Source: Verrucomicrobiota bacterium (GTDB lineage Bacteria; Verrucomicrobiota; Verrucomicrobiia; Chthoniobacterales; Xiphinematobacteraceae). Taken from it: DNA of 49,573 nucleotides. The notes beneath the pieces are model-generated. The model had not been told where the DNA came from. It saw only the letters and a list, made by a program, of their open reading frames with translations, and did not search any database. The stretch covers positions 1 through 49,573 of the forward strand of contig JAHFTB010000015.1 of NCBI GenBank assembly GCA_023269545.1, read 5' to 3'. A program made the translations under genes and the position numbers. This document shows positions 6,723 through 18,000 of this stretch, in pieces; positions within the stretch are counted from its first letter, which is position 1; every line of letters begins with the position of its first letter.

Positions 6723-9506
6723 TTAACCCGTAGTGCGCAAACCACCGGCAATAGCATTAATAGAAAGAAGAAGTTCTGGCAAAATCTTATCAGCCTGGAG
6801 ATCTTTACTTTCTGAACGGAAAGTTCTCCACGTTTTCAACAGTCGAAGCTGTTCGCTGTGAAGTAGAGCAAGAGCTTCTTCGCGGAGTGCCAGGGTTCTG
6901 AACATGCGAGGCCTACGTTCGGATAATGCGCGTCCGAGAATAGCCTCTATCATGTGATGACTTCGCTTAAATTCGGAAGAAATCAATTTCATGAAATGTC
7001 GACGAACGTCGGCATTTTCTACTAGCCCAGCATAATTTTCCATGATTCCCAGATGAGCGCTGGCAAGGTTTGTTTCCACATTGGTTAAGGTATAACGCAG
7101 AAGCGGATGAGCGACTGCTATTTTTTTAACTTGCTGAAAGGCGAGAGGGTTCTGTTGGAGCAGTTTTTCTAGTGCGGTACCAACTCCAAACCATCCTGGC
7201 AGGTAGAATCTCGACTGATTCCAGCTAAAAACCCAGGGAATGGCACGCAAATCAGAGAAATTGCGACTGGCATTCCGTCGACTAGGACGCGAGCCAATGC
7301 TACTGCATTCCAAGGCATCAATGGGGGTAGCCTGGTTGTAAAACTCCATAAATTTTTCTTCATTCAACAAGGCTCGATAGGCGGATGAACTCTCGTTGGC
7401 GAGGTAATCTAAGATGGAATCAGAGGCATCGTGTGAAATATTTGATTTGGCACCCAAAACAGTTTCTCCTGTCGCGCTTGCCAAAAGAAGTTCCAGATTG
7501 TAGGTGGCAGTAATTCGGTTGGCATATTTTTGGGCAATGGTCTCGCCTTGCTCAGTCACTCGTATGCTACCAGTCAGGGAACCATGGGGGAGTGCCTCCA
7601 GAAAACGGTGTGTTGGTCCGGCTCCTCGACTAATAGTTCCCCCTCGTCCATGAAAGAAACGAATCGCGGTGCTAAATTGTTGGGCAACTGCAGTCATCGC
7701 TTGTTGCGCACGATATAATCCCCATTGACTGGCCAGAATTCCTCCGTCTTTATTGCTATCGCTATAGCCAATCATAACCTGCAAAATGGGGGGAGCAGTT
7801 TCACAACACTGCAGTTGAAGGCTGGTCTGGGTAACGGGATGCGCAAGAAATCCGGAAAGAATAGAGGGACTTTTTTCCAAGTCCTCAACCGTTTCGAATA
7901 AGGGCACGATGGGTAGCGAACATATGAGGCCGTTTGCGGACCAAAAGGCAATGCCTGCTTCTCTTGCTAGCAAATACACTACTAAAAGATCCGAAAGCTG
8001 GCGAGTCATGCTGACAATCAGTGCCCCCAGGCCATCGGGTCCATATTGATAAATATGGTGCGCAAGTACGCGATAACAGTTGAGTACGGCATCTGCTTCC
8101 GAGCCTGCGGAGACATCAGATAAAAGAAATGGGCGAGGAGAAAGGAGCTCGCGATTGAGAAGTTTTAGCCGATTTTTTTCGGACCATTCTTCGAAGCTTG
8201 ATTCGCTAGGGGAAATCAGTCCCGCTTTGCGAAGAAGTTGATCGAAGGCAATATTGTGAAATTTGCTATTCTGGCGAATATCGAGCGTCGCTAGGTGAAA
8301 TCCAAAGACCCGGATGTGCCGGATGATGGGATCAATATCGGCAATAGCAATACGCGGAGCATTGGCCTCGATCAGGGATTTACGAAGAAAGAGGAGATCT
8401 TGTTCCAAGTCGGAGGCTGTATGGTATGTTTCCGTCTGTGGAAGCAAAGAGATATTCCCCTCTTCTGAGATTTGGAGAGGGAGTCTATCTGCAAGCAGTC
8501 GTGCAAATTGTTTCCAAGGTTCTTCAGAGTGCGTAGCGAGTTGCTGTTGGATAGCTGGAGCCAAAAGCTGCATGCGCTTTTTGATGATGCTGAGTAAGGC
8601 CTTAGGAGCAGGCTGCCAGTGACGAGAGAGGCTCAGTTTCTGGGGCAGAAGCCGAAGCATGCGCTGGAGAACAAGCAGTGCATTGGTACGAAGTTCGCGC
8701 AGGGTATCTTCCGTGGTCTTCTCTGTAACGAGCGGATGACCATCTCGATCCCCCCCCACCCAGGTGCCAAATTTGAGAAGAGGTAAGGTATGAGGATGAT
8801 TTACAAGATCCGAGGGGAATCCTGCTTCGGACCATGCTTGGCGTAAGCGGAGGTCCAGTTTAGGCAATACTAGCGGGAAAACTTCGCGCAGGTAATAGAG
8901 AATGCTCTGACGTTCGGTGGATACCTCCGGTTTGCGAAGATAGATTTCGCCTGTTCTCCATAGTCTCTCTAGCTCCACCTTAATTTCTTCCCGAATAGCT
9001 TTCTGCTCGACCGGGGTCCACATTCGATTCTCCCTTTGGACGAGCAAGAGATAGAGCTGGCGATGGTGTTGAAGCACGGTGGAGCGCTTGGCTTCGGTGG
9101 GGTGAGCGGTGAGGACGGGCTCCACTTGGATATGCGGTAAGAATGTGGCAATTTTCTGAGGGGAAAAGCCTGCTTCTTTTAGACGATGCAGATGGTATCC
9201 CCAAAGACCGTGTTCTTCGGCAGATCCTAACTCGGTTTCGCGTTGCCGTCGTACTTGAGCGGAGGTATTTTCCTCCACTATGTTAAGTAACTGAAAGGCC
9301 ATTGAATAAGCTTGACAAAGTCGTTCGGCGGAAATTTCTGCTGACCCCGCTTGAGGATTGCCTATCCAAGGAAGACATCGGGCAAGCGATATCTCACCCG
9401 CATCTTCCAGGACCTCGTAGAGGCACTCCATGAGAAAATGCAAATCACACTCTATTTTTGCAAATCCATCTTTGAGATAAGTCTGTTTGGAATTTTTCTT
9501 ACCCAT
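6723..9506 (-). CDS. ppc: Phosphoenolpyruvate carboxylase
   Basis: This enzyme adds bicarbonate to phosphoenolpyruvate to give oxaloacetate and refills the TCA cycle. The 927-residue product carries the family landmarks: VLTAHPTEAKRST (catalytic His near 135), GGDRDGHPLVT, GYSDSNKDGG, then FFHGRGGTISRGAGP and GSIRVTEQGE. The C-terminus is 'IAGGLRTTG' where 'AGMRNTG' is usual. An open frame extends upstream to 9614, but that extension is unlike the family. The ATG at 9506 has GAAAGG a few bases ahead and gives the normal length. The gene is divergent from thiG, with a 137-bp shared upstream region. Confidence 0.95.
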   Translation of the reverse strand: MGKKNSKQTYLKDGFAKIECDLHFLMECLYEVLEDAGEISLARCLPWIGNPQAGSAEISAERLCQAYSMAFQLLNIVEENTSAQVRRQRETELGSAEEHGLWGYHLHRLKEAGFSPQKIATFLPHIQVEPVLTAHPTEAKRSTVLQHHRQLYLLLVQRENRMWTPVEQKAIREEIKVELERLWRTGEIYLRKPEVSTERQSILYYLREVFPLVLPKLDLRLRQAWSEAGFPSDLVNHPHTLPLLKFGTWVGGDRDGHPLVTEKTTEDTLRELRTNALLVLQRMLRLLPQKLSLSRHWQPAPKALLSIIKKRMQLLAPAIQQQLATHSEEPWKQFARLLADRLPLQISEEGNISLLPQTETYHTASDLEQDLLFLRKSLIEANAPRIAIADIDPIIRHIRVFGFHLATLDIRQNSKFHNIAFDQLLRKAGLISPSESSFEEWSEKNRLKLLNRELLSPRPFLLSDVSAGSEADAVLNCYRVLAHHIYQYGPDGLGALIVSMTRQLSDLLVVYLLAREAGIAFWSANGLICSLPIVPLFETVEDLEKSPSILSGFLAHPVTQTSLQLQCCETAPPILQVMIGYSDSNKDGGILASQWGLYRAQQAMTAVAQQFSTAIRFFHGRGGTISRGAGPTHRFLEALPHGSLTGSIRVTEQGETIAQKYANRITATYNLELLLASATGETVLGAKSNISHDASDSILDYLANESSSAYRALLNEEKFMEFYNQATPIDALECSSIGSRPSRRNASRNFSDLRAIPWVFSWNQSRFYLPGWFGVGTALEKLLQQNPLAFQQVKKIAVAHPLLRYTLTNVETNLASAHLGIMENYAGLVENADVRRHFMKLISSEFKRSHHMIEAILGRALSERRPRMFRTLALREEALALLHSEQLRLLKTWRTFRSESKDLQADKILPELLLSINAIAGGLRTTG

Positions 9507-9643
9507 ATGCCTTTCTTCCCTATGACCTTTTGATCTCCCTGCGCAGGTCTTCCCTACACAGAATTGCATCACCTGGCAAATGTAGATTGCGTTATCCTTG
9601 CGCGTCTTCAGCACGTCAGGCAGTATGAAATTTTGAACTGTCC

Positions 9644-10444
9644 ATGGAAAATAAGCCTTTAGTTATCGCCGGAAGGCAATTTCGCTCCAGGCTGTTGCTC
9701 GGAACTGGAAAATTTTCTTCAAATGCTCTCATGCAGAAAGCAATTGAAGCGAGTGGAGCGGAGATTGTGACTGTATCACTCCGTCGTGCCGATCTCTCTG
9801 GTGGGAAGGATCCTTTTGCTGATATTCTCGATTATGTAGACCCCAAACGTTGCCTCATATTGGCAAACACGAGTGGAGCCAGAAATGCTGAAGAAGCACT
9901 CCGGTTAGCTCGACTTGCCGCCGCAGCCGGACTTCCCAAATGGATTAAGCTGGAAATCCATCCGGATCCTTACTATTTGCTTCCGGATCCTATGGAAACC
10001 TTTATTGCAGCAAAACAGCTTGTTAATGAAGGATTTACGGTGCTTCCATACATCAATGCAGATCCCGTCCTGGCAAAACGCTTGGAAGATGTGGGAGTGG
10101 CAACCGTCATGCCTTTGGGATCGCCCATAGGAAGTAATCGAGGTTTGGAGACACGGGCACAGATTGAAATCATGATCTCCCAAGCGACCATCCCCGTCGT
10201 GGTGGATGCTGGAATTGGGGCCCCCAGTCATGCAGCTGAGGCTATTGAAATGGGAGCGGATGCCGTGCTGGTCAATACAGCAATCGCCGCCGCTGGGGAC
10301 CCGGTCCGAATGGCATGCGCTTTTCGGTGTGTGGTGGAAAGCGCGCGGGAAGCTTTTGAAGCAGGTCTCTCTCTGCGTATGGAGACTGCGTCCGCAACAA
10401 GTCCCTTGGAAGGATTTTTGGCAACGCTGCAGACCAAAAATTGA
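9644..10444 (+). CDS. thiG: Thiazole synthase
   Basis: ThiG condenses deoxyxylulose-5-phosphate, dehydroglycine and ThiS-thiocarboxylate to the thiazole phosphate of thiamine. The 266 residues match the family in length and motifs: [19 protein letters not shown] (Schiff-base Lys102), [10 protein letters not shown], then [20 protein letters not shown] and VLVNTAIA. No thiS, thiH or thiE lies next to it. I saw no TPP riboswitch pattern in the 137 bp upstream. mutS starts 23 bp after its stop, so the two are probably co-transcribed. Confidence 0.95.
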   Translation: MENKPLVIAGRQFRSRLLLGTGKFSSNALMQKAIEASGAEIVTVSLRRADLSGGKDPFADILDYVDPKRCLILANTSGARNAEEALRLARLAAAAGLPKWIKLEIHPDPYYLLPDPMETFIAAKQLVNEGFTVLPYINADPVLAKRLEDVGVATVMPLGSPIGSNRGLETRAQIEIMISQATIPVVVDAGIGAPSHAAEAIEMGADAVLVNTAIAAAGDPVRMACAFRCVVESAREAFEAGLSLRMETASATSPLEGFLATLQTKN

Positions 10445-10466
10445 ATTACATTGTTTCCTCGTTTTT

Positions 10467-12941
10467 ATGAGCGACACCCTTACGCCCATGATGCGGCAAT
10501 ATCATGCCGTCCGCAAAGATTTACCACCCGACACATTGTTGCTGTTTCGGTTAGGAGATTTTTATGAAATGTTTTTTGAGGATGCTCAGATAGCGTCCTC
10601 TCTCTTAAACGTTGCTTTGACACGGCGCGGAGACATTCCGATGTGCGGCGTACCTTTTCATGCGGCCAAGAGTTATATCGCGAAGCTCATAGCAGCTGGC
10701 AAACGAGTGGCGCTTTGTGATCAGGTGGGAGAAGTCCAACAGGGCAAGCTAGTGCGCCGGGAGGTGACACAGGTTCTCAGTCCCGGCACCTTAGATGATA
10801 TTGGGTTGGAAGCTTCGCGGAACAACTATATCGCCGCTCTTCGACTCTTAAAGACAACTTATGGTTTTGCATTTGCAGATCTGAGTACGGGAGAATTTAA
10901 GCTTACTGAGGTATCTTCGTTAGCTCAGTTGCTAGATGAGCTAGCACGGATTTCTCCTACGGAAATTCTAGCACCCGCTTCCCAACGTGAACATTTTTCA
11001 AGCATTCCAAATGTAACCTGTGCGGAAGGATATCTCTTTGAATCAGAGCCAGCAGAATTTTTATTACGAGAACATTTCCGAGTGGCATCTCTGGATGGAT
11101 TCGGATGTATCGGATGTCCGGCTGCGGTGGGAGCGGCAGGAGCATTGCTTCATTTTTTAACCCGAGATTTGAGAAGAGATGCTTCTCATCTCCGTAGGCT
11201 GCAGCCTTACCAGATTTCTGATTATGTCCTGCTCGATGCTACTACCCATCTTCATTTGGAACTGGTACAAGCCCGTTCAGGCCGTACCGGCACTTTGATC
11301 GGAACGCTCGATCGGAGTGCCACTCCTATGGGAGCTCGCCTTCTCCGTGAGTGGATTCTCCATCCTCTCTGCCAAGTGGAAGACATTTGCAAGCGACAAG
11401 AAGTCGTGGAGGCCTTTGTCCATACTCCTCTGCATTTGGATGATTTGCGTAAGGGGCTCACAGAAGTGAGGGATGTGGAACGCGCCTCGTCTCGTTTAAG
11501 CCAAAACAGTGGAACAGCTCGAGATTTGGCTGCCCTGGGCGCTTCTTTAGCTCAATTGCCAGGAATTATTTCTATTCTTACTCGATTCGAACAAAAGGAC
11601 GGTTTGCCAAGGCTGCTTTCCTCATTGAGGCAATCGATTCGCCCTCTCCCCGATCTGTGTAGGCTACTGGCTTCCGCAATCGTGGATGAGCCCCCCGCAC
11701 TTCTTCGCGACGGAGGGATGATTCGCGATGGTTATGATACGGGCCTCGACGAGCTCAGGGCTGCGTCACGAGAAGGTAAAGCCTGGATCGCCAGTCTTCA
11801 AGACCGTGAAATTAACAGGACGGGCATCAAATCACTCAAAATACGCTACAATTCCGTTTTCGGTTATTTTATTGAAGTGACCAAGGCAAATGTCTCTTCG
11901 GTACCTCAGGACTATGTTCGCAAACAGACCACGGCCAACGGCGAACGCTTTATCACACCCGAATTAAAGGAAATTGAAGGACGTATTCTGGGTTCCGAGG
12001 AAAAATCCAAAGCCTTGGAAATTCAAATTTTTCAGCGCTTACGTGAACAAGTCCTTCTTTGCCTTGCGGACATCCAACAATCAGCAAGCGCCTTGGCCGC
12101 TCTCGATGCGCTCGGATCGTTTGCAGAAACTGCCCGACTTCACTCTTATTGCCGACCGCAAGTCGACGAATCCGGTGTTCTCCGCATTGAGGAAGGACGC
12201 CATCCTGTTCTTGATCACCGCATAGGTGAGGAAGCTTTCGTTCCCAATGATACTGTGCTGGACACTGCGGAAGACCGATTCGCCATTATTACGGGTCCCA
12301 ATATGGCTGGAAAATCAACCTACATTCGGCAGGTTGCTCTCCTTGTATTGCTGGCCCAAACGGGCGCATTTCTTCCAGCCAAATCCGCCCATATCGGAGT
12401 GACAGATCGCATTTTTACTCGGGTAGGAGCCAATGATGACCTTGCGAGAGGACAGTCTACTTTCATGGTGGAAATGAATGAAACTGCGAATATCTTGAAT
12501 AATGCCACTGCACGAAGTCTCGTAATTTTGGATGAAATCGGACGCGGAACCTCGACTTTTGATGGGCTCTCGATTGCCTGGAGCGTAGCGGAATATCTTC
12601 ACGACCAGGTCCGTGCACGAACACTTTTTGCCACGCACTATCACGAACTGACTGATTTGGAACGGACACGTTCCGGTGTCCGGAATTTCAATGTTTCCGT
12701 ACGCGAATGGAATGATGAAATCATCTTTTTGCGTAAAATTATTCCGGGTCGGGCAGACCAAAGCTATGGGATTCAAGTGGCACGGCTTGCAGGATTGCCG
12801 GAGATCGTTCTTCGAAGGGCGAAAGAGATCCTCTCTAATCTTGAAAAGTTAGAACTCAATGCAGAGGGTAAGCCCTCTCTTGTGGCCGGAGTTCGTCGCC
12901 GCGCCATAGCTGCTTCGGATACCCAGCTTAATTTATTGTAG
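10467..12941 (+). CDS. mutS: DNA mismatch repair ATPase MutS
   Basis: MutS recognises mismatches and recruits MutL. The 824-residue product has the N-terminal mismatch-reading Phe-x-Glu in 'RLGDFYEMFF' (F32, E34). The C-terminal ATPase has Walker A TGPNMAGKST, the signature 'ARGQSTFMVEM', Walker B VILDEIGRGTS and 'FATHYHELTDLE'. An in-frame open stretch begins at 10206, inside thiG, but it is not MutS-like. The ATG at 10467 gives the normal N-terminus (MSDTLTPMMRQYHAVRK). It lies 23 bp after thiG. Confidence 0.96.
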   Translation: MSDTLTPMMRQYHAVRKDLPPDTLLLFRLGDFYEMFFEDAQIASSLLNVALTRRGDIPMCGVPFHAAKSYIAKLIAAGKRVALCDQVGEVQQGKLVRREVTQVLSPGTLDDIGLEASRNNYIAALRLLKTTYGFAFADLSTGEFKLTEVSSLAQLLDELARISPTEILAPASQREHFSSIPNVTCAEGYLFESEPAEFLLREHFRVASLDGFGCIGCPAAVGAAGALLHFLTRDLRRDASHLRRLQPYQISDYVLLDATTHLHLELVQARSGRTGTLIGTLDRSATPMGARLLREWILHPLCQVEDICKRQEVVEAFVHTPLHLDDLRKGLTEVRDVERASSRLSQNSGTARDLAALGASLAQLPGIISILTRFEQKDGLPRLLSSLRQSIRPLPDLCRLLASAIVDEPPALLRDGGMIRDGYDTGLDELRAASREGKAWIASLQDREINRTGIKSLKIRYNSVFGYFIEVTKANVSSVPQDYVRKQTTANGERFITPELKEIEGRILGSEEKSKALEIQIFQRLREQVLLCLADIQQSASALAALDALGSFAETARLHSYCRPQVDESGVLRIEEGRHPVLDHRIGEEAFVPNDTVLDTAEDRFAIITGPNMAGKSTYIRQVALLVLLAQTGAFLPAKSAHIGVTDRIFTRVGANDDLARGQSTFMVEMNETANILNNATARSLVILDEIGRGTSTFDGLSIAWSVAEYLHDQVRARTLFATHYHELTDLERTRSGVRNFNVSVREWNDEIIFLRKIIPGRADQSYGIQVARLAGLPEIVLRRAKEILSNLEKLELNAEGKPSLVAGVRRRAIAASDTQLNLL

Positions 12942-12975
12942 TTTTTTGCAGAGGGATGATAAGTGGAGGCTTATT

Positions 12976-13677
12976 ATGGAAACAGTCCTCATTACAGGAG
13001 CCAGTCGGGGCATTGGAAAAGCGCTTACAGAGGAATTTCTTAGTCAAGGTTGGCGTGTCTTCGCAGCGATGCGTAATCCGAAAAAAGCTGAATTTCTTCT
13101 TCCTTCAAAAGAGACTTCTTCCTTTCTGGAATTGATCCAATTGGATGTCACTTCAGATGATTCAGTTGCCGCAGCCGCGGAGAGTGTACGCAAAGCCACA
13201 GGGCAACTTCACATTCTGGTAAATAACGCCGCAGTCAAGCCGGAAGAAGGGGAAGAACGCTTGGCAGATATGAAATTGGAATGGTTCCAGCAAGCATTCG
13301 AAACTAATGTGGTAGCCGTAGCACGTATGATCCAACAATTTCGATCGCTCTTGGTTTCAGGTTCCTGCATTGCGAATATTTCTTCATTGCTAGCATCCAT
13401 TTCATCCAAAAACGACTTTGGTTATTATGCTTATGGGGTCTCAAAGGCTGCGTTAAACATGCTCACGCGTACCGTGGCCGCGGAATTCGCACCTGATGGA
13501 ATCGCTGTGGCTGCAATCAGCCCGGGATGGGTTCGTACTGAAATGGGCGGCACCAATGCACCGCTGTCTCCAAAGGAATCCGCGCAAAACCTATTTCGGA
13601 TGATCACGAACTTGAAGATGGATCAGTCCGGCTTGTTTATGGGACGAGAGGGTTCCTCTTCTGAGTACCCATGGTAA
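12976..13677 (+). CDS. Short-chain dehydrogenase/reductase (classical SDR)
   Basis: The 233-residue protein is an NAD(P)-dependent oxidoreductase of unknown substrate. It has the cofactor motif TGASRGIG (7-14), VNNAAV (82-87) and the catalytic Ser136/137, Tyr153 and Lys157 ('YAYGVSKAALN'). 'SPGWVRTEMGG' follows. AGTGGAGG sits before the ATG at 12976, which fixes the start. It lies 34 bp after mutS and is probably read in the same direction from the same transcript. It ends head-on to cfa, with a 118-bp gap. Confidence 0.88.
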   Translation: METVLITGASRGIGKALTEEFLSQGWRVFAAMRNPKKAEFLLPSKETSSFLELIQLDVTSDDSVAAAAESVRKATGQLHILVNNAAVKPEEGEERLADMKLEWFQQAFETNVVAVARMIQQFRSLLVSGSCIANISSLLASISSKNDFGYYAYGVSKAALNMLTRTVAAEFAPDGIAVAAISPGWVRTEMGGTNAPLSPKESAQNLFRMITNLKMDQSGLFMGREGSSSEYPW

Positions 13678-13795
13678 GCGGTTATCTTTGATCTCTATGA
13701 GGGGGGGGAGAAAGAACTTCTTTACTCCAAAGAGCGGCTTTCAAAAATGTGGAGGTTGAAATGTGGAAGCTGAGTCTATAAATTTATGGAGGACT

Positions 13796-14938
13796 CTATC
13801 GTATGGAATGATAGCCGCCAAGTATTCCTCCTTTGGAAAATACGAATTGCAAGAGTTGAATGTCACGTGCCCGAAATGCTCCTGCGCAACTTAATAAGTA
13901 AAACCGCCACATCCTATAAAATGATTCCCCATAGGCACTTTGAAAATATTTCCACGATTTTCGAAAATTATTTTCCCAGGCCAAAAGCGTTAAATCATAA
14001 TATACCCCAAAATTGTGAGCATCTTCCAGGATAAATAGTCCTTCCGCCGCACGTACCACCTGCGAAACACTAGGGAGCGCAGAATGAGGGAAGATATAAC
14101 GTTCTATCCAAACATCCGGGGCGAAATTCGCTCGATTTCCACAGATAGTTTGGCAAAGGAACAAACCATCCTTTCTGAGACATCGGTCTGCGACTTCCAT
14201 ATATGTTCGATAGTTTTTGTGACCTACATGTTCCATCATTCCCACACTTATAATTCGGTCAAATGGTTCTGAAATATCCCTGTAATCTTGCAAACGGATT
14301 TCTATTGGCAGGTTACGACAGGACTCTTTAGCATATTGGTGCTGCTTTTTTGAAATGGTAATTCCTACGACATTGCAGCCATAGTATTGCGCCGCATGTT
14401 TTGCTAGTGCACCCCATCCGCAACCAATATCCAGTATCCGCATATCCGTTTGCAGGCCCAATTTGCAACAAATCAAATCCATTTTTGCTCTTTGCGCTTC
14501 CGGCAATCCCTTATTATCCGAAAAATAAGCGCACGAATATTGCATGATAGGGCCTAGCATGGTTTCAAAAAAATCATTGCCCAAATCATAATGCACCTTA
14601 CTGACAAGGCGCGCTCGGCATTTGCTTTGAAGATTTATACAGAACGACGCAGCTGCTGCAATAGCTGTCCGGAGGTTAAAATGAGCGTGTCGGTTCAAAT
14701 GCGCACGAATAGCCCGAAAGCACATTTCATCAAGGGCTTCGCATTCCCACCAGCCCTCCATATAGGATTCGCCGAAGCCTAACGTCCCGTCTGATAAGAT
14801 ACGAGAAAAAAATCTGTCGTCGTGTACCTGAATGTCCCAGGGACGTTTTCCATTAATGAGGATATCACCGTGAGCAAAAAGATTGCTTACCGCAACCTGC
14901 GCTCGATTGGATCTAAAATTCGACCAATAGGTTGACAT
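13796..14938 (-). CDS. cfa: Cyclopropane-fatty-acyl-phospholipid synthase family methyltransferase
   Basis: This is an S-adenosylmethionine-dependent enzyme that adds a methylene bridge to unsaturated acyl chains in membrane phospholipids. The 380 residues include the SAM motif MRILDIGCGWGALAKHAAQY, 'VGITISKKQ', 'ISVGMMEHVGHKNYRTYM' and the late 'FGVYYDLTLLAWENNF', all in family order. The length is normal. The gene is divergent from treS-mak with a 125-bp shared upstream region. Membrane cyclopropanation and trehalose are both typical stress adaptations, which fits the neighbourhood (inference). Confidence 0.92.
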   Translation of the reverse strand: MSTYWSNFRSNRAQVAVSNLFAHGDILINGKRPWDIQVHDDRFFSRILSDGTLGFGESYMEGWWECEALDEMCFRAIRAHLNRHAHFNLRTAIAAAASFCINLQSKCRARLVSKVHYDLGNDFFETMLGPIMQYSCAYFSDNKGLPEAQRAKMDLICCKLGLQTDMRILDIGCGWGALAKHAAQYYGCNVVGITISKKQHQYAKESCRNLPIEIRLQDYRDISEPFDRIISVGMMEHVGHKNYRTYMEVADRCLRKDGLFLCQTICGNRANFAPDVWIERYIFPHSALPSVSQVVRAAEGLFILEDAHNFGVYYDLTLLAWENNFRKSWKYFQSAYGESFYRMWRFYLLSCAGAFRARDIQLLQFVFSKGGILGGYHSIR

Positions 14939-15063
14939 GTCGAAAATGGGGGAAAGCCATGCACCTCAGTTTACATAAAACTATGCTATAGTCAAATTAC
15001 TCCCAGTTTAACGAATCTTAGTAGCAAGAAAATCCCTGTACGTGGCTGATAAGAACGCCTAAT

Positions 15064-18000
15064 ATGGGTACTATGGCAATCAGTAACACCCGACTCATGA
15101 AGAAAGACCCTCTTTGGTTCAAAAATGCGGTGATCTATGAATTGCATGTGCGTTCGTTTTATGACAGTAATGCCGATGGAATCGGCGACTTTCATGGATT
15201 GCGTGAAAAATTGGGATACTTTGAGGACCTTGGGATTACAGCTCTCTGGCTTCTCCCTTTTTATCCCTCTCCTCTGCGGGATGATGGCTATGATATCGCA
15301 GACTATTTTGCCATTCATCCCAATTATGGCACCTTGGAAGATTTCCGCGATTTCCTCGAAGAAGCCCATCGCCGGGGCTTACGTGTTATCACCGAATTAG
15401 TTATTAATCATACCTCAGACCAACATCCCTGGTTTCAGCGCTCGCGTCTTGCGCCTCCCGGCTCTATTGAAAGGGATTTCTATGTCTGGAGTGATACCCC
15501 TCGACGTTATGAAGAGGCACGTGTCATTTTCAGCGATTTTGAAACTTCTAACTGGGCATGGGACCCTGCCGCACAAGCTTATTATTGGCACCGGTTTTAT
15601 TCGCATCAGCCAGATTTGAATTTTGATAACCCCCAAGTCCAACAAGCGGTTTTTGAAGCCGTGGATTTTTGGTTGGGCATGGGAGTGGATGGACTGAGGC
15701 TCGATGCAATCCCCTATCTTTTCGAACGAGATGGAACCTCCTGCGAAAACCTGCCGGAGACCCATGCTTTTCTACGCAAGTTACGTCGGCATGTGGATGA
15801 AAAATTTTCTGATCGAATGCTATTAGCGGAAGCAAATCAATGGCCGGAAGATGCAGCCGCCTATTTCGGCGATGGAGACGAATGCCACATGGAATTTCAT
15901 TTCCCACTTATGCCTCGGCTTTTTATGGCTCTCCAAATGGAGGATTGTTTCCCACTCATTGACATTCTCGATCAGACGCCCCCCATTCCGGAAAACTGCC
16001 AATGGGCAATTTTCCTTCGTAACCATGATGAGCTCACGTTGGAAATGGTATCTGACGAAGAGCGAGACTATATGGTCCGCCTCTATGCGGAAGATGTTCG
16101 AGCTCGGATTAACCTGGGTATTCGCCGGCGGCTAGCTCCGCTCTTAAACAATAACCGTCGTAAAATCGAGCTCATGACCTCACTCCTCCTTTCTTTACCA
16201 GGCACCCCGATTTTATACTATGGAGACGAAATTGGTATGGGAGACAATTTTTACCTCGGTGACCGAAATGGAGTCCGTACCCCCATGCAATGGAGCGCCG
16301 ATCGCAATGCGGGATTTTCACGGGCAAATCCGCAACAACTTTTTCTCCCTGTCATCATAGATCCCGAGTTTCATTGCGAAACGGTAAACGTGGATGTGCA
16401 AAAGAGGAACCTTTCTTCACTCTTTTGGTGGACACGCCGCATTCTGGGCGTTCGTAAAAGGCATCCCACATTTGCTTATGGCGACATTGAATTCCTTGCT
16501 ACGGAAAATTCCAAGGTGCTTGCTTACCTACGCCGACATGAAGACCAGATCCTGCTGATCATAGCAAATCTCTCACGTTTTTCGCAGGCGGTATCCTTGG
16601 ATCTCTCGGAGTTTCGTGAATGGCATCCAGAAGAACTTTTCGGAAATATGCACTTTCCAGCCATTACAAACTCCCCTTATCTTTTTACGCTTGGACCGCA
16701 TGGATTTTATTGGCTACATTTGCAACAATCACCAGAACCCTCGGGACAAGAAACTCACGAACCCCACCTATTGAAGGAGGCGGCAGTATGGACCCCAGAA
16801 CTCCAGCGCAAACTGGAACATGAGATACTGCCTCGATATATTCGGGAATGTCGTTGGTTCGGTGAAAAGCAGCGCCGCTTTCGCGAAGTAAAAATCGTAT
16901 CCAGCTTCGCTCCGGAAGAAGATTCGAAAATGCGCATTCTTTTGGTCGAAATTATGTTTTTGCAAGGACGCCCCTTTACTTATGTGCTGCCAGTAATCAT
17001 CGGCGATCAAACCAATAACGACGGGAATCCTCATGCAGCCATCGCTCAGTTTGCTAGTGGCGAGATTCTTTGGGATGCACTCCATGTGGAAGAAATGCGC
17101 CAACGCCTACTCACCATCATCATGGAAAAAGAGATTTGGTACTCCGGCTCTTCTCAAATTTTTAGTGTCGCAAAAAACATCACCAAACCTGAAACTTTAA
17201 TTTCCCGATTGTTCGGAGGGGAACAATCCAATTCATCTGTTCTGTTCAGCGAACAATTAAATCTAAAACTCCTCCGTCATTATGAAGTAGGACCCAACCC
17301 CGACACCGAGCTTCTCAAAATATTGGGAGAGCAAAACTTTCCACACGTCCCACGCTATTGTGGCGAGATTCGGTGCAGAGACGACGGACGACAAGGAACC
17401 ATCGCACTACTTACGGCATACGTTCCGAATCAAGGAGATGCTTGGACATATACCCTCGATGCCCTCGGACGGTTTTTCGAACATGCACTCGCCGCTCCTT
17501 CCATTGAGGAAGGGAAGAAGATGATTTCTGAACTCATCTCCAACTATCCTGACCGTATCCGCCAATTAGGCCAACGTACCGGTGAGCTCCATCGCTGTCT
17601 GGAAAGGCTTCCCGGCAAAGACTTCGTCCCGGAGCCGTTCACCAGCTTTTATCAGCGTTCTCTCTATCAATCCCTGCGTAGTCTGGCGCGTCGAACAGAA
17701 TTAGAACTTACCAGAAAAATTTCCGAGCTCCCCCAAGCTCTTCAAAAGGATGCCAACGACTGGATTGCGCAAGGACCGCACTTACTTACTTTTTTTGCCA
17801 AGCTCCTTGATCAAAAAATCTTTGCCAAAAAAATTCGGATACACGGTGACTATCATTTGGGACAGATCTTAAACACCGGAAAAAATTTTGTTATATTAGA
17901 CTTTGAAGGAGAACCGCGCCGAACGTTGGGAGAGCGTCTACTTAAGCGCTCGCCATTAGTGGATGTCGCAGGAATGTTGCGCTCCTTTGATTATGCCATA

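Noticed and set aside
9507..9614. Upstream extension of ppc
   Set aside because: Not family-like, and the internal ATG at 9506 has a good ribosome binding site and gives normal length.
9507..9643. Possible TPP riboswitch before thiG
   Set aside because: I could not find the conserved CTGAGA and ACCTGA-type motifs in order.
10206..10466. In-frame upstream extension of mutS
   Set aside because: It lies inside thiG in another frame and has no MutS similarity; ATG 10467 gives the normal N-terminus.
13795..13813. Short stem CTATC ... GATAG at the cfa stop
   Set aside because: Five base pairs only and no T-tract; too weak for a terminator call.
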